From assembly GCA_017993835.1 (NCBI GenBank), contig JAGOLX010000001.1, positions 124,001-188,000 of the forward strand: DNA of 64,000 nucleotides, in the 5' to 3' direction. Below, piece after piece: positions 26,694 through 34,185 of this stretch (positions are counted from its first letter, which is position 1; each line of letters starts with the position of its first letter). The notes beneath the pieces were generated by a model. It was not told the origin of the DNA and did no database searches. It was given only the letters and a program-made list of their open reading frames with translations. Made by a program: the position numbers and the translations under genes. This DNA is from Phycisphaerae bacterium. GTDB taxonomy: Bacteria; Planctomycetota; Phycisphaerae; Sedimentisphaerales; Anaerobacaceae.

Positions 26694-28270
26694 ACATGCC
26701 GAAGATTACGATAGATGGTCGCGAAGTGCAGGTGGACGCCGGGACAACGATCCTCGACGCTGCGGGCAAGCTGGGGATCTCCATCCCCACGATGTGTCAC
26801 CTGCAGGGCCGCGAAGCGACGACGAGCTGCATGGTGTGCGTGGTGAAGGTCGCCGGCGTGAACGGCCTGGTCCCCGCCTGCGGCACGATTGTCCGGGACG
26901 GGATGCAGGTCGAGAGCGACAGCGAGGAAGTCTTCGACGCCCGCAAGGCAGCGCTGGAACTGCTCCTGAGCGACCACGTAGGCGACTGCATGGGCCCGTG
27001 CCAGATGGGCTGTCCGGCCCGGATGAACATCCCGCTGATGATTCGACAGATCGCGGCGGGGCGGTTGAAGGATGCCATCGAGACGGTCAAGCGGGACATT
27101 CCGTTGCCGGCGGTGCTCGGGCGAATCTGCCCTGCGCCGTGCGAGAAGGTGTGCCGGCGCAAGCAGCACGACGAAGCGGTGTCGATCTGCCTGCTCAAGC
27201 GTCACGTTGCCGACGCGGATCTGCAATCGGATCAGCCTTTCAGTCCGACGCCGGCCCCCAGGCGGAACAAGCGGGTCGCGATCGTCGGCGCCGGTCCGGC
27301 GGGCCTTTCGGCGGCCTACTATCTTCAACTCGATGGGTTTGATTGTACGATCTTCGATGAGCGTGCCGAAGCCGGAGGCATGTTGCGGTACGGCGTGACG
27401 GAGAGGAGCCTTCCTAGCGACGTGCTGAACAGGGAGATCGCCCAAATCGCCAGGCTCGGCGTGACATTCAAGCTCCGCACTCGCGTGGGAGTTGCCATCC
27501 TGATGGAGGAGATTCGCAGGCAGTTCGACGCGGTGTTCCTCGCCACCGGCGAGTTGAAGGCCGGCGATGCGGACGCCCTTGGCCTCGATGCATCCTCCGA
27601 AGGCATCAAGGTCGATCCTCGGACGGGGGCCACGAGCGTTCCCGGCGTCTTCGCCGGCGGTGATGTCGTTCGAAAACGCCGGCTGGCGATCCGCGCCGTT
27701 GCCGACGGGAAGGAGGCGGCCGAGTCCATCCGGCAGTACTTGACAGGCGAGCCGGTCGTCGGGCCCGCCAGGCTGTTCAACAGTCGAATGGGCAAGCTTG
27801 ACGAGGCCGAGATGTCGTTGTTCCTCCGCGGCGTCAATCCTCAGCCTTGCTCTCCGCTGACGCACCCTGTGGAGGGACTCAGTTGCGAGGAGGCTTGCGC
27901 GGAGTCGGCCCGCTGCCTGCGCTGCGATTGCCGCAAGGGCGATAGCTGTCTCCTGCGCCTCCATGCACAGGCCTACGACGCCAAACAGACCCGCTACAAG
28001 GCCGAGCGGGGGCCGTTCGTCCAGCAGATGCAGCATCCGGACGTGGTGTACGAGCCCGGCAAGTGCATCGATTGCGGCATCTGCGTTCAGATCGCCTCGG
28101 AGAGAGGGGAGAAGCTCGGCGTGACGTTTGTTGGTCGCGGGTTCGACGTCCGCGTCGCGGTGCCATTCGGCGAGTCGCTGGCGGAAGGGCTCCGTGTGGC
28201 CGCGGCCGAATGCGTCAAGGCCTGTCCCACGGGGGCACTTGCATTCAAAGACAATACCCGAAGAGACTGA
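26690..28270 (+). CDS. NuoG-type 2Fe-2S / GltD-type flavoprotein chimera lacking the NAD(P)H domain
   Basis: 526 residues. Residues 1-80 are a NuoG-like [2Fe-2S] ferredoxin (C36, C47, C50, C64). Residues 95-175 are the GltD/NfnB-type double-cluster helical domain (CMGPCQMGCPA, CPAPCEKVCRRKQ). Residues 195-350 form a FAD-binding fold (VAIVGAGPAGLSAAYYL; PGVFAGGDVV). The usual inserted pyridine-nucleotide domain with GGGNTAxD is absent: only about 18 residues join FLATG to GIKVDP. The C-terminus has a Cys-rich stretch (CEEACAESARCLRCDC) and a cluster set like NuoG (CIDCGIC ... CVKACPTGAL). Its start overlaps the NuoEF stop (ATGA). It is probably the second half of a two-subunit flavin enzyme that takes electrons from NuoEF. 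Confidence 0.88.
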   Translation: MNMPKITIDGREVQVDAGTTILDAAGKLGISIPTMCHLQGREATTSCMVCVVKVAGVNGLVPACGTIVRDGMQVESDSEEVFDARKAALELLLSDHVGDCMGPCQMGCPARMNIPLMIRQIAAGRLKDAIETVKRDIPLPAVLGRICPAPCEKVCRRKQHDEAVSICLLKRHVADADLQSDQPFSPTPAPRRNKRVAIVGAGPAGLSAAYYLQLDGFDCTIFDERAEAGGMLRYGVTERSLPSDVLNREIAQIARLGVTFKLRTRVGVAILMEEIRRQFDAVFLATGELKAGDADALGLDASSEGIKVDPRTGATSVPGVFAGGDVVRKRRLAIRAVADGKEAAESIRQYLTGEPVVGPARLFNSRMGKLDEAEMSLFLRGVNPQPCSPLTHPVEGLSCEEACAESARCLRCDCRKGDSCLLRLHAQAYDAKQTRYKAERGPFVQQMQHPDVVYEPGKCIDCGICVQIASERGEKLGVTFVGRGFDVRVAVPFGESLAEGLRVAAAECVKACPTGALAFKDNTRRD

Positions 28271-28294
28271 CTGGCGGAGTTTCCGCGAACCCCG

Positions 28295-28323
28295 TTGCCA
28301 CCCTGAGATTATTAGACTACGAT
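28295..28323 (+). promoter_or_regulatory. Possible promoter for the secreted propeller gene
   Basis: TTGCCA (28295-28300), 17 bp, TACGAT (28318-28323), in the 115-bp gap that separates the coupled redox operon from the next propeller gene. Confidence 0.3.
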
Positions 28324-28385
28324 GGTTCCGAATAGGGTTCAGGGTCTCTGTGCACACAGGTGAACGGTATGAAAGGGCGATTCTG

Positions 28386-29675
28386 ATGTCAGGAGCGATC
28401 AAGGTCGTTGCGGTTCTCATCCTTTCTCTGGTTGTCTTCCCGAGCGCTCTTCAAGGCGCGGACTGGCCGCAATGGCAGGGTCCCAACCGCGATAACGTCT
28501 GTACGGAAACAGGTTTGCTGAAAGAGTGGCCCAAGAGCGGTCCGACTCTGCTGTGGGAAATCTCCGGCCTGGGACCGGGCTACTCGACCGTCGCCATCCA
28601 GGAGGGAAAGCTCTACACGATGGGCGACCGGCGGGTCGGGGGCGAGAAGGCCCAGTACGTCTACGCCTACGATCTGGGCACGCGGAAGGAACTCTGGGCG
28701 GCCAGGGTGGGCAAACCCCACGACGACGGTCCTCGCTGCACGCCGACGGTGGATGGCGCCTTCGTATATGCGATTGGCACGAGCGGCGACGTGGTCTGCA
28801 TCGCCGCCGACAGCGGCAAGGTCCTCTGGACCCGGAATCTGCTCACGGATCTGGGCGGGGCGGAGAATCCCGGCTGGAGATTCAGCGAGTCGCCTCTCGT
28901 TGATGGCGACAGACTGCTATGCACGCCCGGCGGGCATAAGGCGGTCATCGCAGCCTTGAACAAGAAGACCGGGGAGACGATCTGGACCTGCCCCATGCCG
29001 GACATCGGTGACAATGGCAAAGACGAGGCCGGCTACTCCTCCATCCGGATCAGCCACGGCGCCGGTGTGAAGCAGTACATTCAACTGACGAACGAGGGTC
29101 TGGTCAGTGTCTCCGCGGACGGCAAGTTCCTGTGGGGTTACAATCGCGTCGCCAATGGCGTTGCGAATATCTCGACCCCTGTGATCGACGGGGATTACGT
29201 CTTCACCTCCACCGCCTATGGGACGGGGTCCGCATTGCTGAAGCTCGTGCGCGACGGCGCCGGCGTGAAAGCCGAGGAGGTATACTGGCTCGATGCCGGG
29301 AAGTTCCAGAACCATCACGGCGGGTTCGTCAAGGTCGGCGACTACATCTACGGTGGCCACAATCACAACAAAGGCGAACCCACCTGCATCGAGAGGAAGA
29401 CCGGCAAGATCCTCTGGAATGCGGACCAGCCCGGCAAAGGCTCCGGCTGTGTCCTGTATGCCGATGGGTGTCTGTACTTCCTCTACGAGAACGGCGTCGT
29501 GGCGCTCGTGGAAGCTGCTCCCGAGAAGTACAACCTCAAGGGCACGTTCAAGCTGCCCGCTGGTCGTCCCGGCGCCGAGGGCACCGCGTGGGCGCATCCG
29601 GTGATCTGCGACGGCAAGCTCTACCTGCGATGGGCGAATGTGCTCTTCTGCTACGACGTGAAGGCGAAGCGATAA
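28386..29675 (+). CDS. Secreted PQQ-like beta-propeller protein
   Basis: 429 residues with a cleavable signal peptide (MSGAIKVVAVLILSLVVFPS, cleaved after ALQGA). The mature protein starts with the planctomycete signature DWPQWQGPNRDNVCTETGLL, followed by propeller blades (GLGPGYSTVAIQEGKLYTMG; GTSGDVVCIAADSGKVLWTR; GDYIYGGHNHNKGEPTCIER). Proteins of this kind are often annotated as polyvinylalcohol-dehydrogenase-like, but no quinone or haem ligands are seen, so enzymatic activity is doubtful. It is separated from the redox operon by 115 bp and stands 11 bp before the dehydrogenase gene. Confidence 0.82.
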   Translation: MSGAIKVVAVLILSLVVFPSALQGADWPQWQGPNRDNVCTETGLLKEWPKSGPTLLWEISGLGPGYSTVAIQEGKLYTMGDRRVGGEKAQYVYAYDLGTRKELWAARVGKPHDDGPRCTPTVDGAFVYAIGTSGDVVCIAADSGKVLWTRNLLTDLGGAENPGWRFSESPLVDGDRLLCTPGGHKAVIAALNKKTGETIWTCPMPDIGDNGKDEAGYSSIRISHGAGVKQYIQLTNEGLVSVSADGKFLWGYNRVANGVANISTPVIDGDYVFTSTAYGTGSALLKLVRDGAGVKAEEVYWLDAGKFQNHHGGFVKVGDYIYGGHNHNKGEPTCIERKTGKILWNADQPGKGSGCVLYADGCLYFLYENGVVALVEAAPEKYNLKGTFKLPAGRPGAEGTAWAHPVICDGKLYLRWANVLFCYDVKAKR

Positions 29676-29686
29676 GGGGTTCCGTC

Positions 29687-30721
29687 ATGAAAGCAGCAGC
29701 GATCTCGGGGTTCGGTGGTCCGGAAGTTCTCCATGTGATGGATGCAAAGGAACCGACGGCTGCTTGCGGCGAGGTCGTGCTCCGGATCCTCTGCGCGGGC
29801 CTGAACCACCTGGATATCTGGGTCCGCAAGGGCCGGCCCGGTTCGCAGTTGGCAATGCCTCACGTGTTCGGCTCCGATGCGGTCGGCGTGGTTGCCGCGG
29901 TCGGGGTGGGGGTGACCGAGCCGAAGGTCGGCGACGTGGTGATTCTCTATCCCGGCCTGAGCTGCGGGCGGTGTGAGTTCTGCCGACGGGGGGAACAGAG
30001 CCTGTGCGTCGATTTCGGAATCGTCGGGCTCGTGCGCCCCGGGACCTTTGCCGAGCGGGTGGCGGTGCCGGCGGGGAATTGCTATCCGAAGCCGGCTCAT
30101 CTGGGCGACGAGGAGGCGGGTGTCCTGTCGCTGGCCCATGTGACTGCCTGGCGGATGCTCATGACGCGGGCGCAGATCAAGCCGGGAGAGACCCTCCTGA
30201 TCCATGGCATCGGCGGCGGCGTCGCCATTGCTGCTCTGCAATTCGCGAAGATGACCGGCGTGGAGGTTCTCGCAACTTCGTCGTCCGACGAGAAGCTCTC
30301 CCGAGCGAGGCAGTTGGGCGCCGACCACACGATTCACTATGGCCGCCAGAACGTTGTCGAGCAGGTCTCTCGAATCACAGGTGGACGCGGCGTCGACGTG
30401 GTGCTCGATACCGTCGGCGCGGCCACGTGGCCGCTCGATAGTGCCTGCGTCCGCAAGGGCGGGAGAATCGCCCTGTGCGGCGTGACGACGGGAGCGAAGG
30501 CCGAGACGGACTTGCGCAGCTTCTACTGGAACCAGCTCAACGCAATGGGCTCGACGCTGGGTTCGGCCGAGGATTTCCGGCAGATGCTCCGAGCGGTGAC
30601 GGTCAACAAGCTCAGGCCGGTCGTCGATACGGTCTTGCCCCTGGACAACGCCCGGGAGGCCATGGACAGAATGGAAACTGCGGGCCAGTTCGGGAAGATC
30701 GCACTGAGGGTATCGAAGTGA
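29687..30721 (+). CDS. Zinc-binding MDR-family dehydrogenase / quinone oxidoreductase
   Basis: 344 residues of the medium-chain dehydrogenase superfamily, cytoplasmic. The N-terminal GroES-like domain holds the structural-zinc cysteines (GLSCGRCEFCRRGEQSLC, about residues 88-105). The region around AGLNHLDIW and HVFGSDAVGVV lacks the GHE of classical alcohol dehydrogenases, pointing to the quinone-oxidoreductase/enoyl-reductase side. The Rossmann fold has LLIHGIGGGVAIAALQFAK, and RGVDVVLDTVG follows. The substrate is not deducible. It starts 11 bp after the propeller gene and is probably cotranscribed. Confidence 0.85.
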   Translation: MKAAAISGFGGPEVLHVMDAKEPTAACGEVVLRILCAGLNHLDIWVRKGRPGSQLAMPHVFGSDAVGVVAAVGVGVTEPKVGDVVILYPGLSCGRCEFCRRGEQSLCVDFGIVGLVRPGTFAERVAVPAGNCYPKPAHLGDEEAGVLSLAHVTAWRMLMTRAQIKPGETLLIHGIGGGVAIAALQFAKMTGVEVLATSSSDEKLSRARQLGADHTIHYGRQNVVEQVSRITGGRGVDVVLDTVGAATWPLDSACVRKGGRIALCGVTTGAKAETDLRSFYWNQLNAMGSTLGSAEDFRQMLRAVTVNKLRPVVDTVLPLDNAREAMDRMETAGQFGKIALRVSK

Positions 30722-30760
30722 GGTCATAAGTCCGGCTGCCACGCTCAAGGGAGACTAGGG

Positions 30761-32053
30761 ATGGTCAGGTCGTCGGTGCTCGCAGCCGTTGTTGTCGTCG
30801 TGACATGTGTGGCGGTTCCCTCGTTCGGGCAGGCTGTGCCCGTCGCGGATGCCAACACGCTGCGAACGCTGTCGCACTACTTGCAGTACGCGGCGATCCA
30901 CAATCCCGGCCTGAAAGCGGCGTTCGAGGAGTGGAAGGCGGCGCTGGCGCAGATCCCCCAGGCCAAGGCGCTGCCTGACCCCCAATTCACCTACGGCTAT
31001 TTCATCGAGAAGATCGACACCCGCCAGCAGGCCGGGATCATGCAGGAATTCCCCTGGTTCGGCAAGATCGAGGCCCGTACGGATGCCGCGACCGCTGCGG
31101 TCAAGGCTGCGCAGAGACGCTACGAGGCCGCAAGGTTGGAGTTGTTCTCCCAGGTCAAGAGTGTCTTCTACGAGTACGCGTACCTGGCTGCTGCGGTGCG
31201 CATCGCCGGGGAGAACGTCGAGTTGATGCGCCATTTCGAGGAAGTCGCTCGGACCAAGTACATCACATCGACCGCGACACACCCCGACATCATCCGGGCG
31301 CAGATCCAGGTCGCGGAATTGCAGGACCAGTTGGTGGCCTTGGAGCGGCTGAGGGACCCGACGGTCGGTCGGATCAACGCGGTGCTCAATCGCCGGACGC
31401 AGGCGCCGCTGCCATGGCCCGAGGCCGGGCCGATGCAGGAGGTGCAAGTGGATCGAGCCAGGCTGGTCGCCATACTCCGAGAGTCCAATCCCCAGCTCCA
31501 AGCGGCCGGATTCGATATGGAGCGGCTCGGAAAAGAAGTGGATCTTGCGAAACGGAACTTCTATCCGGACATCGGCATCGGCGTCGAATGGATGGACATG
31601 GATAGCGACGCAATGGCCGACAGCATCAAGAACGACGAGGTCGTCGTAGGTGTCGGGCTGAACCTGCCCATCTGGCGTCGCAGCTACCGCGCGGCCGAGC
31701 AACAGGCCCGCGCCGCGGCCCGTCGGGCGCGGTACGAGCGGGAGCAGTTGGAGAACGACCTGGTCGCACGGGCCGAACGGGCGCTGTACGAGTTCGACGA
31801 CAGCGGCCGCAGGCTCCGTTTGTACGAGACCGTGTTGGTGCCCAAAGCCCAGGAGTTGGTGGGGGCCTCCGAGGCCGCCTATACCGCAGGGACAGTCGAT
31901 TTCCTGAGCCTGATCGACGCGCAACAGACGCTGTTGCAGTATCAGCTTCAGCGAGAGCGAGTCCGTGCGGACCGTCAGCAGCGACTGGCGGAGTTGGAGG
32001 TACTGGCTGGGACGGAACTGCCTGCGGCGGCGGCTGCGGAAACACCGCATTGA
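30761..32053 (+). CDS. TolC-family outer-membrane efflux protein, CusC-like
   Basis: 430 residues with a signal peptide (SVLAAVVVVVTCVAVPSFGQ). Two OEP repeats follow, rich in coiled coil: HNPGLKAAFEEWKAAL near residue 47, then the repeat opening ESNPQLQAAGFDMERLGKEV near 242. LPDPQFTYGYF and FPWFGKI are characteristic of heavy-metal RND outer-membrane partners. No lipobox is seen. It heads the cus-type set; AGGGAGACTAGGG stands directly before the ATG. Confidence 0.87.
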   Translation: MVRSSVLAAVVVVVTCVAVPSFGQAVPVADANTLRTLSHYLQYAAIHNPGLKAAFEEWKAALAQIPQAKALPDPQFTYGYFIEKIDTRQQAGIMQEFPWFGKIEARTDAATAAVKAAQRRYEAARLELFSQVKSVFYEYAYLAAAVRIAGENVELMRHFEEVARTKYITSTATHPDIIRAQIQVAELQDQLVALERLRDPTVGRINAVLNRRTQAPLPWPEAGPMQEVQVDRARLVAILRESNPQLQAAGFDMERLGKEVDLAKRNFYPDIGIGVEWMDMDSDAMADSIKNDEVVVGVGLNLPIWRRSYRAAEQQARAAARRARYEREQLENDLVARAERALYEFDDSGRRLRLYETVLVPKAQELVGASEAAYTAGTVDFLSLIDAQQTLLQYQLQRERVRADRQQRLAELEVLAGTELPAAAAAETPH

Positions 32054-32151
32054 TCCTGCATCCGGCGTCAAGATGATGCCGCATCGCTATGAACACAAAT
32101 CCTATTGCGATAGTATAGATGACACAGATGAAAGGATCTGTGGAGGTTCAC

Positions 32152-33804
32152 ATGAGTGTGGTAGGTGTTCTGCGGCGTGTAGTCGCAGCCATTTTGCTGA
32201 TCGGGATTGGGCTGCTGGGGGGATATTGGCTTGGCATATCCTCGTGGGCGGGCAGCGCGGACGAGGTCCGTCCTCAAGCCGCGGATGCAGGCTCGCAGCG
32301 GTGGTATTGTTCGATGCACCCACAGATTATCCGGGATCGGCCGGGATTATGCCCGATCTGCGAGATGGAGCTGATCCCGATGCCGGAGAACATCGTGGCG
32401 GAGGAGCGTCCTCGGGAGTTGACGGTCTCCGAGGCTGCTGCAAAACTGATGGATGTCCAGACCTCCCCGGTCGAACGGAAGTTCGCCGCAAGCGAGATCC
32501 GCATGGTCGGCAAGGTGCAGTATGACGAGAGCCGGATCAAGTACATCACCGCCTGGGTCGCGGGCCGCCTGGATCGCCTGTTCGTCGATTTTACCGGGAC
32601 TACCGTCCGCCAAGGCGACCACCTCGTGTCCCTGTACAGTCCCGACCTGATCAGCGCACAGGCAGAGCTGCTCCAGGCCGCGAGGGCGGCCCAGAAGGCG
32701 AGTGAGGCGGCCCCCCAATACCTGACCAACTCCGCTGCAGCAAACCTCGACGCCGCCCGCGAGAAACTCCGGCTCCTCGGATTGACCACTACGCAGATCG
32801 AGGAGATCGAGCGTTCGGGCGAGCCCCTGACGCATCTGACGATCTACTCTCCGATTGGGGGAGTGGTGATTCGGAAGATGGCCAGCGAGGGCATGTATGT
32901 CCAGACCGGCACGCAGATCTACACGGTGGCCGATCTCTCGCAGGTCTGGATCAAACTGGACGCCTACGAGTCGGACCTGGCGTGGATTCGCTACGGCCAG
33001 CAGGTGCAGTTCACCACGGAATCGTACCCGGGTGAGACCTTCCGCGGGTGGATCAGCTTCCTCGATCCGGTCCTCGACCCGATGACGCGGACGGTCAAGG
33101 TTCGCGTGGAGGCGCCCAATCCCGACGGGAGGCTCAAGCCGGAGATGTTCGTCCGGGCCGTGGTGTCATCGCGAATCGCCCAGGGCGGCAGGGTGATGGA
33201 ACCCGAGATGGCGGGCAAGTGGATCTGCCCGATGCATCCCTCGATCGTGAAATCTGAAAAGGGGGCCTGCGACATCTGTGGCATGGACCTGGTGACGACG
33301 GAGTCGCTCGGTTACGTGACGGCGTCGGCCCCCGAGCAGCCGCCCTTGGTGATCCCGGACACGGCGCCCTTGATCACCGGCAAGCGGGCGGTTGTGTACG
33401 TGCGGGAACCCGATGCACGGACGCCGACGTTCGAGGGGCGCGAGATCGAGCTGGGTCCCAGGGCGGGGCGTTACTATCTTGTCGTCTCCGGGCTGCAAGC
33501 AGGCGAGCAGGTCGTGACCAGCGGCAATTTCAAGATCGATTCGGCCCTGCAGATCGAGGCTCGACCGAGCATGATGAATCCGCAGGACGTTGCCGGGTTG
33601 TCGTCTGCTCTGTCGGCGGGAATCGAGCAGAAGACGTGCCCGGTCATGGAGGGCAACCCCATCGATCCGAACATCTTTGTCGAGTACAAGGGCAAGCGGC
33701 TGTATTTCTGCTGTCGGGGCTGCGACAAGAAGTTCCTGGCGGACCCGGAGAAATACGTCGCCAAGCTGCCGCAGTTTCAGAAACAAGGAGATCCCAATGA
33801 ATAA
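32152..33804 (+). CDS. cusB: Heavy-metal RND periplasmic adaptor (CusB-like) with two metal-binding modules and a C-terminal YHS domain
   Basis: 550 residues. A signal-anchor (about 5-28) is followed by a heavy-metal-binding module (WYCSMHP near 52, ICEMELIPM). The adaptor core comes next (barrel-sandwich and hairpin, 95-330; RLFVDFTGTTVRQGDHLVSL and FRGWISFLDPVLDPMTRTVK). A second metal-binding module (WICPMHP near 357, CDICGMDLV) is placed unusually between the beta-barrel and the membrane-proximal domain. A YHS domain (CPVMEGNP near 496, YFCCRGCDKKFL) ends the chain. GGAGG (32142-32146) fixes the ATG at 32152 rather than 32119. It works with the TolC-like and CusA proteins in Cu/Ag-type export. 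The two last codons overlap the YHS lipoprotein start. Confidence 0.9.
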   Translation: MSVVGVLRRVVAAILLIGIGLLGGYWLGISSWAGSADEVRPQAADAGSQRWYCSMHPQIIRDRPGLCPICEMELIPMPENIVAEERPRELTVSEAAAKLMDVQTSPVERKFAASEIRMVGKVQYDESRIKYITAWVAGRLDRLFVDFTGTTVRQGDHLVSLYSPDLISAQAELLQAARAAQKASEAAPQYLTNSAAANLDAAREKLRLLGLTTTQIEEIERSGEPLTHLTIYSPIGGVVIRKMASEGMYVQTGTQIYTVADLSQVWIKLDAYESDLAWIRYGQQVQFTTESYPGETFRGWISFLDPVLDPMTRTVKVRVEAPNPDGRLKPEMFVRAVVSSRIAQGGRVMEPEMAGKWICPMHPSIVKSEKGACDICGMDLVTTESLGYVTASAPEQPPLVIPDTAPLITGKRAVVYVREPDARTPTFEGREIELGPRAGRYYLVVSGLQAGEQVVTSGNFKIDSALQIEARPSMMNPQDVAGLSSALSAGIEQKTCPVMEGNPIDPNIFVEYKGKRLYFCCRGCDKKFLADPEKYVAKLPQFQKQGDPNE

Positions 33805-34126
33805 ACGAACGAGATTCCTCGCAAGGGCCGCGGCGTTCATCCTCGTGATGCTGGCGGCGACGATAGTCTTTGGCGGCTGTTCCAAGAAGCAGCCGACGCA
33901 GGAAAAGCCCGTCGCGGCAGGGCAGGCCTCTTCGGCCCAGCCGGCTTTGGAGACGGTGGCGATCGAGCAGAAGACCTGTCCCGTCATGGAGGGCAACCCG
34001 ATCAACCCGGACATCTTCGTCGAGTACAAGGGCAAGAAGGTCTACTTCTGCTGCAAAGGGTGCCCGGAGAAGTTCCTGGCGAACCCGGAGAAGTACCTCG
34101 CCAAGCTGCCTCAGTTCAAACCCTAG
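33797..34126 (+). CDS. YHS-domain lipoprotein (periplasmic metal-binding)
   Basis: 109 residues with a lipoprotein signal ending in VFGGC and a linker. The YHS domain (CPVMEGNPINPDIFVEYKG, then YFCCKGCPEKFLANPEKYL) is nearly the same as the C-terminal domain of the preceding CusB, which shows a recent domain duplication. YHS domains bind copper or other soft metals, so this is probably a periplasmic chaperone feeding the pump. It overlaps cusB by 8 bp. Confidence 0.88.
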   Translation: MNKRTRFLARAAAFILVMLAATIVFGGCSKKQPTQEKPVAAGQASSAQPALETVAIEQKTCPVMEGNPINPDIFVEYKGKKVYFCCKGCPEKFLANPEKYLAKLPQFKP

Positions 34127-34185
34127 GACTCGCAGGCGGCGTTGAGTGAATACGTGACAATGAGCGCCTCAGTGGGGATGCAGGT

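Noticed and set aside
24318-28270. Electron-bifurcating hydrogenase (HydABC)
   Set aside because: The NuoEF fusion and a NuoG-like domain fit, but no H-cluster domain is encoded here; the second chain is GltD-like instead.
17964-29675. Calling the propeller proteins quinoprotein (PQQ) dehydrogenases
   Set aside because: The blades match the PQQ-repeat pattern, but no vicinal disulfide in the right place, haem-c motif or PQQ ligand set could be seen; structural propellers are more likely.
32119-32151. Upstream ATG for the CusB-like adaptor
   Set aside because: GGAGG lies five bases before the ATG at 32152, and the earlier start would add polar residues before the signal-anchor.
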